From Neocallimastix lanati (nom. inval.) (lineage: Eukaryota; Neocallimastigomycota; Neocallimastigomycetes; Neocallimastigales; Neocallimastigaceae), in NCBI GenBank assembly GCA_016946835.1, contig JACVTC010000131.1:448501-512500 (forward strand): a stretch of DNA of 64,000 nt, given 5' to 3'. Below are positions 12,951-26,872 of this stretch, in pieces. The first letter of the stretch is position 1; the number at the start of each line of letters is the position of its first letter. Under the pieces are notes generated by a model. It was not told where the DNA came from, made no database searches, and worked only from the letters and a program-made list of their open reading frames with translations. A program made the position numbers and the translations under genes.

Positions 12951-15439
12951 TTAAAACTTTAAAAACCGACAACGGAACCGAATACACAAATGAAAATTTC
13001 AACAAGTATCTTTCCAAAAATGGTATAAAATTAATTCATTCAACTCCTGGCTACCCACAACAAAATGGTCGTTCAGAACGAATTAATCAAACTCTTAATA
13101 ATTGTGCAACCACGCTACTTAATTCTGCCAAATTACCTCTTAATTTTTTGGATTCTGCTATTCTATGCGCATGTCGTTTATATAATCTTAATCCTCACCA
13201 AGGTAATAATTCAAAAATCCCAGATGAAGTTTTCTTCAATAAACCTATTGATATTTCACACCTACGTGTTTTCGGTTGCAGAGTATATTTCTATAATAAT
13301 CATAAAAAGAATAAATTTGAAAATAATTCTAAACCTGGAATTTTTCTTGGTTATGCTTCGGACTCTACTGGTTACCGTATTTTAGATTTATCTTCTAACT
13401 GTATTGTATCAGCTAGAGACGTTTATTTCTTGGAAAATATTCCTGGAACTATTAATACTACCTTTCTATCAGAAGAATATATTAATTCTATTTTTCCTTC
13501 GAATTATTCAATTGAGGGGGAAAAAGGCAATTATGATCAATTAAATAATTCAAATAATTCAAATAATAACAACCAAGAAATTATTAATGGCAACAATAAA
13601 ATTATATTAAACAATAACAACAATAACATTAATAACAATATTAATAATAACATGAATATGAATAAAAAACATGAAAACTTAAACACAAATCAAAACTCTG
13701 ATATATTAATTGATAAAAGTTCAAACAACAATTTAAATAATTCTAATAATAATGATATGGCTATAAATATTCAAGATAATAACAAAAATAATTTAGAAAA
13801 TAATGAAATGGAAAATACCGATACTCATAAAAATAATAACAAAAGAAAATTCATTGATTTAAATGAAAAAGAAAATACAAATAATAATGAACAATTAACA
13901 ATAAAGAAAAACAAAGTATTATTAATTAAAACAGTTAATCCCAAGAGTTATGATGAAGCAATAAATTCTAACGATTCAAATAAATGGAAAGATCCAATTA
14001 AAAAAGAAATCAATAATATGTATGAACAAAAAGTAATGAGAATAGTTAATAATATTCCTAAAGATACTACTTTAATTGATACTAGATGGGTATTTACTAC
14101 TAAAGATAATGGTGTTAAAAGAGCAAGATTAGTTGCTCGTGGATTCAAAAAGAGAAAAGGTGTTAACTATACATCAACATATTCACCAACAATTGAAGCA
14201 GATAGTTTAAGAATTACAATTGCCATTGCATCACAATACAAATGGAACTTAAGACAAATGGATATAAAGGCAGCTTATTTAAATGCCAAATTAGAAGAAG
14301 AAATATACGTGGACATACCAGAAGGAGATAAAAATTATAATTCTGGAAAATATTGGATATTAAATAAGGCTCTATATGGTTTGAAACAAGCCGGAAGACA
14401 ATGGTATAAAGAAATATCAAGTTATTTAAAAAATATTGGCTTAAAACAATTGAGTATTGATCAATGTTTATTTACAAAATATCACAATGGAAATTTATGT
14501 GCTATATTATGTCTTTATGTTGATGATATCTTACTTACTGGAAAAGATAAAGAAATTAAATATATAAGCAATAGACTAAAAGAAAAATATAAAATTTCAA
14601 AAGACACGGAAGCTAACAAAATTATAGGAATAAATATTTTTAAAACTGAAGAAGGATATAAAATTAATCAACAAGACTATATTGAAAAATTAATTAAGAA
14701 TTACAAGATGAATAAGACAAAACCAATTAACAATCCATGTAGAAAAATTACTTTAGAAGAAAGAGAAAATTCAACACCAGTAAACGTAACAGATTATAAA
14801 TCTATTATTGGAGCTTTATTATTTATTTCAACAAAAACAAGACCAGATATCTCATTTGCAGTTAATCAAGCTGCAAGACACGCCGAAAACCCAACAGAAG
14901 TTGATCTAAAATCAGCATTGATGATCTTAAGATATTTAAAATCTACTAAAGAAAAATCTATTTATTACTATGGAAGTAAAAATTTAATTGCCTACTCAGA
15001 CGCTGATTTCGCTGGCGATGAAGAAACAATAAAATCTACCAGTGGATACATTTTCTTATTTGGAAAAAGTCCAATTTCATGGAAATCTGAAACTCAGAAG
15101 AGCATCACATTATCAACCACTGAAGCAGAATATGTTGCATTAACTGAATGCGCAAAACAAGGAATGAAATTAAAGAAATTACTAAAAGAAATATTCAATA
15201 AAGAAATTAATTTAAATATTAAAGTTGATAATAAATCTTGTAAAAATATCGCTGAAAATGAAAATACAAAAGGTAGATGTAAACACATGGACATTGATTA
15301 TAAATACATTCAAGAAAAAATAAACAGAAAAGAAATAAATTTAGAACATATATCCTCCGATACTATGTTAGCTGATCCTTTAACTAAAGTAATATCTGGA
15401 CCAAAAATGAAATGTTTTACTGATTTTATTTTCAATTAA
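12951..15439 (+). CDS. Copia Pol C-terminal part: integrase core end, reverse transcriptase, RNase H (open frame)
   Basis: This frame stays open to the TAA ending at 15439; its first ATG is 13148. It begins with the second integrase catalytic segment TDNGTEY (about 12967) and the third (QQNGRSERINQ, about 13060-13090), the DDE core. An Asn-rich linker of about 130 residues (about 13530-13900) follows. Reverse transcriptase then shows RWVFTTKDNG, QMDIKAAYLNAKLEEEIYVD and the active-site CLYVDDILLTG at about 14508-14540. RNase H shows AYSDADFAGD (about 14994) and STTEAEYVAL (about 15114). The terminal segment with HISSDTMLADPLTK is typical of the family. The catalytic residues look intact, but upstream breaks mean it would not be made as a normal Gag-Pol product. 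The open frame may simply reflect recent insertion. Confidence 0.92.
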
Positions 15440-15544
15440 AAAAAAAAAAAAATTTTTTTATTATTAAAAATTTACTATAAAAAAAAAAGAAAAAAAAAAT
15501 TTATTAAAACTTTATTTTTTATATTATTACCAAATGCATAATGT

Positions 15545-15552
15545 AGGGGGAA
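15545..15552 (+). other. Polypurine tract of copia element
   Basis: AGGGGGAA lies directly before the TG of the right LTR, the expected place for the plus-strand primer of an LTR retroelement. Confidence 0.85.
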
Positions 15553-15805
15553 TGTTAAGTATTAGCTACATTATAATTATACATTATACATTGTAATATT
15601 AATACGCCATTATAAGCCACATTATGAATACATTAGTTATTAGATAGTTATTAAATAGTTATTATAAATCTTATTTATTATATTTTGTTAAACTGTAATA
15701 TTCTTTATTATGTAATATTCATATAATTAAATATAAATAAATAAAAGCCATATTAACTAAAATAATCATAATTGAGATTGTTAGATTTCAGTTACATTCT
15801 TAACA
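15553..15805 (+). repeat. 3' LTR of copia element
   Basis: 253 bp, the same length as the left LTR, with about 6 substitutions by eye (three in the TACGCCAC-adjacent patch and three further on) and no length change. Confidence 0.95.
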
Positions 15806-15978
15806 AAATATTTATTAAATAAAATAATACACAATTAAAAATAAAAATAAAAAAAAAAAAAAATAATAATAATATGAATATTAAAAGTAATTATTTTTTT
15901 TTTTTATTTTTTATACATATATATATATATTTGATAATTATATCATATGTATATATAGAATTATTATTAAATATTAAT

Positions 15979-16016
<38 letters not shown>

Positions 16017-16402
16017 ATAAATATTTTAACATATTTTATTAATAATTTAAGAAAATATATTTATATCAATGAATTTAGTAAAAATCAATGACATATAGAA
16101 AAAAAATAGTAATAGGAAAAGATAACATATTTAATATATATATTTATTTATTTATAAATATTTTCTACTACTAAAAATTTTTGAATGAATGAATAAATGA
16201 TCATCTATCTCTCTTTTTGAGTTATTAATAGTTTAGTTAGATGAAGCATCCACAAAAACAAAAAAAAAAAAAATTTAAAAATATTTTTCCAAAATAGTAC
16301 AATTTGTATACATTATATGGTCTTTAATAAAAATATATGTAAAAATCAAAAAAAAAAAAGATTATTTATACACTTCAATTTAATTATTATTTAATAAATA
16401 TT
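15806..16402. repeat. Direct repeat, copy C (5'-truncated)
   Basis: Begins at AAATATTTATTAAATAAAAT, which corresponds to about 8978 in copy A. It then follows A and B through the GATCATCTATCTCTC segment (16199) and the GTATACATTATATG segment shared with B, to TTATTATTTAATA. It continues past the point where the LTR interrupts copy B, so it shows what the uninterrupted sequence looks like there. Confidence 0.9.
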
Positions 16403-16619
16403 ATACAAAAAAAGTTTATAATTTTTTAATTATATATATACACACTATACGAAACATTCAAAATTGTTTCGTCCCTATAAAAATTTTAATAGTTTATATT
16501 TTATATAAGTATTTTATTTTATTTTATTTTTTTTTTTTTTGTTTTTATTTTATTCTTATTTTTTTTATCTATTTTTTAATAAAAATATAATATAGTTCTT
16601 TTTATCTTATTTTAAATAA

Positions 16620-16655
<36 letters not shown>

Positions 16656-16684
16656 TTTTTTAGCTGTTACTAAAGGTAGCGTAG

Positions 16685-16721
<37 letters not shown>

Positions 16722-17011
16722 TTATTTTATTCTACGATCAAAAGTCCTGTGATTTGTTTTTTTTTTATACATTATGTAATTAAATAAAAATAATAATATA
16801 ATTTTTTTTTTAAAAAAAAATATAATAATAAAATAATAAAAAAAATAATAAAATATATATAAAAATAATAAAATATTTTTATTTAATATAGTTTATTGTA
16901 TTTAATTATTTTTAATAATTATTAATATTATTATAATTTATATATATTTGATAATAAAAAAAACATAAATATTTTTCTCTTGAATAGGAATAAAATAAAA
17001 ATAAAATTTTA

Positions 17012-17045
<34 letters not shown>

Positions 17046-17708
17046 CTTACTTCTTACTGCTGTTTATGATGAATATCATCAAATAATAAATTATAAAATT
17101 TAAATATCCTATAAGTAAAATTAGACTAAAAATAAAAATTTTAAAATATTATTCGTATTTAAAGATACATTAGATTAATTAAAAAAAATGTAATTTAAAT
17201 AATTTAAATATAATACAAAATATATAAAGAAAAAAAAAATTTTTACCGTTTTGAAATGTAATTAAAAATGTAATTAAAATGTAATTAAAAATGTAATCGT
17301 TTTAAAAATAAAAATAATAAAATATTTTTATTTTCTTAAATTATAATATTATATATGTATTTCAATAACAGAATACTATAATAAAAGAATTCAAAAGTTT
17401 AATATGTTATTAAAGTATATCAACTTTACTTTTACTTTTATATAATGTATTTAATAAATATTGATAAAATATAAATATAATAGAAATTATTAAGAGTAAG
17501 AATAAAAGCAATAATATTTTTTCATCTTTTTTCTTTTTTTTTTTAAAAAAAAAAGGGAAGAAAAAAAAAAAAGTACATTTACTAATTTATGATATATATA
17601 ATTTTTAAGTTTATTATTAATGATAATAATGATTATATATAAATTAATTATTCTTGGAATATTTTTAAGAATATATCAAACGGCAAGAAAAATAGAAATA
17701 TTTTTTAA

Positions 17709-17739
<31 letters not shown>

Positions 17740-18731
17740 TCATTTTATTCTATTTCATTTTCTTTATATATATATATATATATATTTTTCTTAATGAACT
17801 TAATTATATTGACATTTGTTGATTTAACCTCAATAATAATTAAAATACTTAATATCGTGATCTCCAAAAAAAAAGAATAAAAAGATATCATTTAACATTT
17901 AACTTTAAAAAATTGATGAATTAAAAAAAATAGAAAATTAAAATTGAAAGCTCTATCAATGTGAAAAATGAAAAAATTCCATTATTTATTTAATTTACAA
18001 ATAGTATTAAGATAATTAAAATATTTCTTTATTTTTTATCTTAATTCATTTCTCTATTACTATTATTATTATTATTAACTTTATTAATTAGTAATAGTAT
18101 TAATGATGGCAATCAATTTTATTATTTTTATTTGTATGGTTATGTTAAGATATAAAGTTTTCTTCTATTTTTATAGTTTATATTAGATTATGTTAATTAT
18201 TTTTATTTTTATTTAAATTATTATTATTATTATTTTTACTTTTCTTTTTATTATTTCAATTTACGTTTAATGAACAAATTATTACTAATAAAAAAAAAAT
18301 ATATATATATATATAAATATAAATATATATTTATATATATAGTACATATATTCAACTTTTTTTTTTTTTTTATAATAGTTAAACCTTATTCTATCGTTAA
18401 TAAATATTATAATTTATATATAATAACAAAAAAAAAATTTTTTTTATATTTTTGTTGAATAGGATAATTAATATATTAAATAATTATGATTAATTTGAAT
18501 CATTAATATTAATAAAGAGTTAATAAATTCAAAATTAAGGTTATCGTCATTTATTTATAGTATTTGCAGAATTCTTGGAATAGTTTTATTTCATTAAATA
18601 CGCGAAAATAAAAATAAAAATAAAAATAAAAATAAAAATAATAAAAAATAAAAAATAAAAATAAAAAAAAATAAAAAATAAAAAATAAAAATAAAAAAAA
18701 TAAAAAATAAAAAATAAAAATAAAAAAAAAT

Positions 18732-18763
<32 letters not shown>

Positions 18764-21617
18764 GTAAGTTTTTTTTTTTTTTTTTTTAATTGATTAGTTA
18801 ATAATATGATGCTGTTACTATTTATTCTTCTTATTTTCTCATTTACTAATAAATTATCAATAATATTTTATATATAATATTAATAAATAAGTAAATAAAT
18901 AAATAAATATTACTTATACACAAATTATTCAAATTATTAGTATTTAAGTTTTTTACGAATTTTTTAATATAATAATAGTTATAATAAAATTTGTGGAGTT
19001 TTCTTTTTTTTAACTATGAGTAATAAAAATTTTAAATATTTTTTATATAGAATAAAGTTTACACCATTAAAATAAATAAATGAATTTAATTTATTTGTAT
19101 TTATTATTTTCTAATTCATTAAAAAATTTTTTTTTAATTTTTTTAATCACTGTGGCTTTATTTTTTATTTTACATAAATAAAAATAAAAAAAGAAAAAAA
19201 AGAATATTAATATTAGTAATAAAAGTTTATGGGAAATTTTAAAATTATAAATAATTTTAAAAATAAAATTTAAAGGTCAGAAGATACTACGGAAGATGAT
19301 AGAATTAGACTAGAATATTTTTTTTAAAGTTATAATGACCAGCCATCCTGATTATTAATTGGCATCTAAGTATGTATATGGTTTCATTTATTATTTTATT
19401 TCTCGTCTTAAATGATTTAGTATATGTATAATATATAATAAATTATTCAAATTCAGAAAAAAAATGAAAAGTAAATAATTAATAATATAAATCATTTAAT
19501 AATACTAATTTTGAATGACAAAAAAATAAATAAATAAATAAAAATTGGCAATAAAACTTTAATTAAAAAAAAATTATAATTTAGATAATTATTAAACTTT
19601 TAACTATTCTATATTATTATTTATCATTAACATGATTATAATTTCAGATATACTATTAATAAATAATTATAAGGTATTAATGAATTATAATTATAATTAT
19701 AATATTTATAATATATTTATTTATAATTTATATATATATATTAAAATCCATATTTTCTTAGATTTTCTTAGTAGTATTTGTACTAAATAAAATATGTCAT
19801 GAAGGTTATTTATCTCTTATTATGATCTGCTTAAAATTTTAATTTTTATATTTTAGTTTTATAAAATTATACAAATTATATATATATATATTTAATTTTA
19901 TCTCTAAAATTAATTTATCTATTACTTTATTATTAATATTATTAGTTATTTAGTATTTTTTTTTATCGTTTATCTATTCTTATTTTTCTTTATATGAAAA
20001 ATAAAAATAAAAAAAAAAAAAAAGTCAATTGATAAATATTTATATTATTTCAACAAGGATTAACTATTGATGATTTTTATTTGATTATATTCAGAACTTT
20101 CACCAATGATATATATTATTTTAAATTTTTTTTTCTTAATTTTTACTGTAATGAAATATGAAATTAAAAATAAATACAGACTTCATATTTAAAGTTATTT
20201 GGTAATAACTAAATATTAATTAAAAGCTTAATTATAAAAGAATAGCAGATGTTATAAATAGGTATATGCTCATTTTTTGTTATTGTTTATTATTTTAATT
20301 ATTAATGGTAATTTTTTTTTAATGCTATCATAATAATTAATAATTAATACTTACTAATTAATAATTATTAAATATTAAAATAATAAAGAATAAAGAATAA
20401 AGAATAAAGAATAAATAAATAATAAATAATAATAAATAATTAATAATAAATAATAATAAATAATAATAAATAATAATAAATAATAAATAATATTATTCAT
20501 TTTAATCATAATATTAATACAACAAATAATTTATTATATACAATTAATATATTATAAAGTTAAAAATAATTGAATAAAATAAAAGTTTTTAGTTGGATTT
20601 CAAAAAGTTTAAATTTGACAGAATTATTGAGTAATTATCCTAATTTGCTATACTAAATGAATATATTTATTATTTTATTTATTTATTATATTTATTATAT
20701 ATTTAATATAAATTTTAAAGTTTTATATTTATAAATTTTTTTATTTCCCCATTACCCCCTTTTTTTAAGGGTATTTAATTTAACACAAAAAAAAAATAAT
20801 TAATAATAAAAAAATAAAAAAAAATAAAATAAAATATAAAATATAATATAATATAAAATGAAATAAAAAAATAAAAATTGTTAAAATAATAAAAATTAAA
20901 AATATATATATATATAAAAAATAAAAAAATAAAAAAATAAAAAACAATATAAAATAATATAAAATAATATAAAATAAGAAATAAAGAATAAAAAATGTAA
21001 AAATTAAAAAAATATAAAAATATAAAAATATAAAATTATTAGAACTATAGGATATAAAATATTTTTTTTTTATGGCAAAAAAATTTTTTTTTATACAATT
21101 ATTTTTATTTATTTTAATAAAAATTCATTATTAAAAAATTTTAAAATAATTAACAATAGTAAAAAATATATATATATATATTAGATTTCAATAATAATAA
21201 TTTTTTTAAATTAAATTTGACTTATTAATACTAAATAAAAAAAAAAGTTAATATCATTCACTAATCACTTAATTCTTATTCTTCTTCATATTCTTCATAT
21301 TCTTTCTTATTCATATTATTCATATTAAAAAAAGTGGGCAAAATTTTTAATTAAAAGTATTTCACTTTTGATTAATAAGAAATATTACCACATGAATGAA
21401 TATCAGAATCTTTTTTCTAATTTCACTGTAAATAAAAAATTTGAAAATATAACATATAATAATTTAGTTTTAATCATTCATTTTTTTTTTATATCAATTA
21501 ACAATATCTGTATCAATCATAAATTTTATTAATGATATTCATAGTAAATCTTTTAATTTATACTAATAAAACATATAAAAATTAATATAGAATACATTTT
21601 ATTTTTAAATATAAATA

Positions 21618-21782
21618 TATTTTATTTTATTTTATTTTATTCTTATTTTATTTTATTTTATTTTATTCTATTTTATTTTATTCTATTCTATTCTATTTTA
21701 TTTTATTTTATTTTATTTTATTTTATTTTATTCTTATTTTATTTTATTCTTATTTTTTTTATTTTATTCTTATTTTTTTTTT
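21618..21782. repeat. (TTTTA)n pentanucleotide array
   Basis: About 30 units of TTTTA with TTCTA and TTCTTA variants. Confidence 0.9.
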
Positions 21783-24700
21783 TAATATACATATAGTTAA
21801 AAAATTAATTCAGAAGAACATATGCTTTTCAAATATAATATCAATTACATTAAATATGCCCTTAACATTATAAATGAATATTATTGAACAAATTTAAAAT
21901 TTTTTTTTAAAATTTATTTATTAATTAATAACTAATTTTAATTTAAATGAAAAAAAAAAAATTATTATTTCAACGCTTTTTTTATCATCATTATTTGATA
22001 AAAAAAATATTTTATATATATAAAAAACCTTTTTATTATTATTATTATTATTATTATTCAACCATTAACAAATATTAATTATTAATTATTATTATTATTA
22101 TTATTATTCAACTATTAATAACAAATAATTAAATATTAATTTATTATTCAATTACTATTATTCAATTTAAAAAAAAAAATTTTTTTATTTTATTCAATTT
22201 CAATTTAAAAAAATTTTTTTTTTTTTAATTTTATTTTATTTTAATTGTTATTTAATTTAATTTAATTTATATAGATAATTTCCTTTTTTATTAAAAAAAT
22301 AAAGTTTTTTCTTTTTACTTAAATAGCTTAATATATATTATTTATTGTATAATATAATACATTTCAATACTATTTTTGACCAATAAAATTATTAAATCAA
22401 TGTGACTTTGAATTTTATATTTTAATATATTTACATCATTTTTTTTTTTTTTGGTTCAAATATTTTGACATATCCTATCAAAAGTAACAAAGAAACAAGG
22501 TATTCTTACATTAATGTATACATTGAATGGAAACTACATAAATAATTGTCTTTTTTTATTAATACTATAAAATAAAATATTATAAAATATTATAAATTAT
22601 ATTAAATATATTAACATTTAATAATAAATATTGAGATATAAAATATAAAAATATAAAAATATAAAATATTATAAAAGCAGTTAAAACTAAATTAAAAATA
22701 GAAAAACAGCAAAATTTATTTTTATTTTTATTTATAATGTTTAATTTTCATTTAAATTTTTTTATTAAGAAAAATAGATAATATAAAAAAAAAAATATAT
22801 ATAATTGAAAAAAAGAAAATATTATAATAAATGTAAATCTTTATATATATAAAGGAAAATTAAAAGATGTTTTTTTTTGTTTGTTTGTTTGTTTTTTGTT
22901 AAATATTTATGTAGATAATTCAGATACACCTAAATGAAAACTGAAAATGCATAATTCAACTTATGACTTTTTAATTAATTTAATCATTTTGACTAGGAAA
23001 GAATTATTAAATACTATCTTATTTATCTATCTATTTCATTTCATCTTATTTTATTTAATTTTATTTTATATAAATATTTAAATATATGTAAATCAAAATA
23101 TAATAAAATAATTGTTTAGCTACTTCATGAACATTTTTGTATTTTATAAATTTTTATTTAAATAATTATATAAAAATAATAAAAATAATAATTAATAATT
23201 GAATAATTGATAGTAATTGAGTAATAAATAATAACAAAATCATAATTTACATAATAAAATTTATTATATTTAATGAGTATTTTCTTCTTTATATGAAGAT
23301 ATATTTAAAGGCTTATTCTTTTTTTTTTTTTTTTTTTTTTATTAAATAATTTCACTTTAATGTTTTTAAATAATATAATAATATTAATAATAATATAATT
23401 AATAAATAATTATTAAATATTAAATAAATAAAAATAAATAATAAAAGAAAATGCATGAGAAAATATTAGTTTAATCTAATTGATAATTATATTATTAGTA
23501 AACATATATTAATATATTATTTATAATTTATTTACAAATAATATTAATACATAAAATTTTATTTATATCTTAAAAGAATTTTTTTTTTTTTTTAGTTTTT
23601 TTAGTTAATTTAAAGCAAATACATTTTTTTCTTTTTTAATAATTGCATGGTTATATGGAATTATTTATTATTTATTATTCATTATTTACTTATTATTTAC
23701 TATTTATTATTTATTATTCATTATTTATTACTTATTATTCAATATTTATTAATAATCTATTATTTCATATGACATAACAAAAAATTTTTAGGACTGAAAT
23801 TATAATAAACAATGTTTTTATATAAATATTATTATCATTTTTATTATATATCTTAATACAGACTCTACTAATATTAATAAAAATTTATATTTTTTAATCT
23901 TTATTTTTTATTTTTTATCATCATAGTCATTTTTTTGTATTATTCTCTTATTTAATATTTATGTTTTTTCTTTTTAATCATTTACTATTGTAATTGTTAA
24001 AATAAATCTTTTAAACACTTTTTTAAACATATTTATTTTTTAATTATATCACTTTTTCTAATTTTAAAGTTTTTATTTGTATATTTATTCAATATTTTAC
24101 ATTCTTAATTTTTTTTTTTTTTTTTTGGATAAAAAATGGAGGAATAACTCAAGATGAATTTATATAATAATATAAATTTATTCCATACATAATAATTAAT
24201 AATATGACCTTGATCAAAATTATATTTTTTTTTTAATTTCAAATAAATAAATAAATAAATAATAATCAATCATCAATAACATTAAGAAAAAATTGAAAAA
24301 TACAATTAGGTATGATAATCCTTTTTAATACAATTATATCATATATTTATGTAAATACTTTAAATTTATGTTGACATTATTTATTATTTCAAATTTTATT
24401 GGATATAAATGAATATAATGACTTGTATTAATGAAATACACATGATTATTTAAGAAAAAATAAATTATAAAGTAAAAAAAAATATTAAATAAAAATATAT
24501 ATAAATAGATGGATGAATAAATAAATAAAATATTATTTTGATATATATTTTCAATTGAAATAATATAAATTTTATATTGATTAAAATATATATAAATATA
24601 TTCTTAATATATTAATATATATACTGAAATAATAAATGGAAATCGTTGACAATTATAGTTATCAACAAAAGATGCTGATTTAAAAATATTGGTTGCTGAG

Positions 24701-25676
24701 GCTTTATTTTTACTTCAACTTCAATTGTTATTGCATATATTTTTATATTTATATATAATTTATATATGTTTAATATTTTTATTATTTATATATATTATAT
24801 ATTATATATTTACATTTATTGTTTTCAATTAATAATAAAAATTACTATATTCTTATATAAATAAAATATGAAAGTTTATATATTTAATTTTTTTTATATT
24901 TATTTGTTTTTTAATTTTTAAAAAAATTAATATAATAAAATAAAATAAAATTAAATAAGAAAAATAAAAAAAAGCTTATAATTAAATATAAATATTTAAA
25001 TTTAATAATATAAATATTATATTCGTATAAGTTTGAAGACTATTACAATATATTTCATTTTGTATTATTTAGAATATTTCTATTAATGTATAATAAAAAA
25101 ATTATATACATATTATAATATATTAAATATATTAATGTATATTATAATATATTGTATACAATATAAATTATAAAAAAAATTAAAAAAAATTATTAATATA
25201 TCAATTTTATAAAGAAATAAGATTTTTTATATCAAAATATGTATGGCATATTTAATTATATTATATTACACAATATATTATTAATATATATTGTTCTAAA
25301 TTGAAAAATTTTTTTAGAATTATATATAACATTAATAAATTTAATAAATAAGAATAGTAATATAATAAATAGAAGCTAAAATTTTATTTTTTATGTACAT
25401 AATCAATATAATCATTTCTATATATTAAAATATACTATAATATATAATGTCAATAAAAAAGGATAAACTTTTTTCAATATTTAAATGCCATCAAATATAA
25501 TCATATCAATAAAAAATATTAATTGAATAATATATTTATTAATATATTATTTATATTATTAATACACTTTATATAATGAAACATTTTAAATATTTAAAAA
25601 TATGTAATATATAGAATATATAGTTCAGTATATATAAAAAAATTAAAAAAACTAAAAGTAATTAATAATTATTTAT

Positions 25677-25746
25677 AATTTATTATTTATTATTTATTAT
25701 TTATTATTTATTATTTATTATTTATTATTTATTATTTATTATTTAC
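25677..25746. repeat. (TTATTTA)n heptanucleotide array
   Basis: About ten near-identical 7-bp units, TTATTTA. Confidence 0.9.
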
Positions 25747-26209
25747 TATATTAAAAAAAAAATCATATAAAAAAAAACTTTTTTCGCGTTTTTTGAATTT
25801 TTTTTTTTTTTTAATAATAACCATCGTTTATATAAAAAATAATAATCATTAGTTTATAATTTAGTTTAATAGCTAAATATAAGCGATTTTTTTTTTAAAG
25901 TTACCTCAAAAATTTCGATTGAAATATTTGTACAAACAAAAAATATAAAATATTTTTATATAAAAATATAAAATATATTTTATTATTAAAAAAACGAAGA
26001 TTTTTTTTTATTAGATTAGTTTATATGAATATATATTAAATAAAAAAAATTTTTTTTTATATAAAAATATATAATCATATAGATAGTTTTATATTTTTTT
26101 TTAATTTTTTATATTTGTATTAAGATAAGAAAAGTATATTTTAAGTATTATTTAAAATAATATTTAATATATATTATTTTTTTATTTTTTTTTTTTTTTA
26201 TATTAAGTA

Positions 26210-26400
26210 ACCACGATAGGTGAAATAATTTTTTTTCTTTTTAAAAAGAAAATATTTTTATAAACTGAACCCTTCTATTAACAGTAGGAAGGGTTATAGC
26301 AATCACGGCTCTCACGACAATTAGTCACATTAAAAACTTATTTTTCAGTACTCACTGTTCAGCACCCCCTTGGGTTTTGAACTAAATTAGAAAAGTTACA
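26210..26400. promoter_or_regulatory. GC-richer island with hairpin upstream of ornithine decarboxylase
   Basis: Within AT-rich DNA about 0.5-0.65 kb before the decarboxylase ATG lies a patch of much higher GC. It includes an inverted repeat AACCCTTC / GAAGGGTT with a 12-nt loop (about 26268-26295) and a second imperfect pair, GTTCAGCACCCC / GGGTTTTGAAC (about 26358-26384). It has no open frame and no tRNA-like cloverleaf could be drawn. Its place suggests a core promoter, transcription start or 5' leader element for the downstream gene. That role is inferred from position only. Confidence 0.35.
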
Positions 26401-26872
26401 TATTTTTATCAACATTGAATAAGAAATATCAATACTGATTTCTCACAATATCAAAAATTATTATATAAAATAATAATATTTTTTTTTTTTGCTATACAAA
26501 AAAAATTTTTTTTTAAATATTATATTTTAAAAATTAGTTTCTAAAAAAAAAAAAATTTCGTTTTTTTTTTTTTTTATAGCCTTTTTTTTTCTTTTTCCTT
26601 TAACATAGAATCGAATTTATAATCGTTTCAAAAGAAAAAGAAAAAGGCCATTTCGACCACAATCAATATTTTAACTTAACTAATAATCATTAAAACAATA
26701 CAATATTTTTTTATAATAATAATAAAAAAATTAAACCAAATTTCCCAGTTCTTTATTGAAAGAAAATAATACTAAAAAAATTTTTATCTTTTGAAAAAGA
26801 AGAAAACAAAATCATTAAAAGATTATATAAAATATTATATTATTAGAAAAACAAAAGAAAAATACATAAAAA

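Larger units (their letters stand above)
10380..15805 (+). mobile_element. Ty1/copia LTR retrotransposon, degenerate
   Basis: A 5.4-kb element with two 253-bp LTRs that begin TG and end CA. Internal order is Gag (with zinc knuckle), protease, integrase, reverse transcriptase, RNase H, which is the Ty1/copia order. A polypurine tract AGGGGGAA abuts the right LTR. The LTRs differ at about 6 of 253 positions by eye, so the insertion is fairly recent but not new. Gag-Pol is broken by several frameshifts and a stop in its first half, so this copy is probably not autonomous. The 5-bp flanks are TAATA and AAATA, not a perfect target duplication; they correspond to different points of the surrounding direct repeat. 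No primer-binding site was confidently recognised after the left LTR. Confidence 0.95.
16403..26195. other. Gene desert of about 9.8 kb
   Basis: No coding region, RNA gene or recognisable transposon was found on either strand. Content is TA-rich DNA with simple repeats: (ATT)n at 16625-16653, AAAAT-type arrays at 18600-18765, AATAAT/AATAAAG arrays at 20385-20490, a TTTTA array with CTATT variants at 21618-21780, and a TTATTTA array at 25677-25745. A slightly GC-richer patch at 19270-19380 has no recognisable content. Open frames at 17620 and 18270 are low-complexity F/I/Y runs. Confidence 0.7.

Noticed and set aside
17620-18458. Small open frames of 86 and 62 codons
   Set aside because: Composition is almost all F, I, K, L and Y from T/A runs, with no conserved feature.
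26260-26400. tRNA or other small RNA gene in the GC-rich patch before ornithine decarboxylase
   Set aside because: Hairpins exist, but no cloverleaf with A- and B-box-like sequences could be drawn on either strand.
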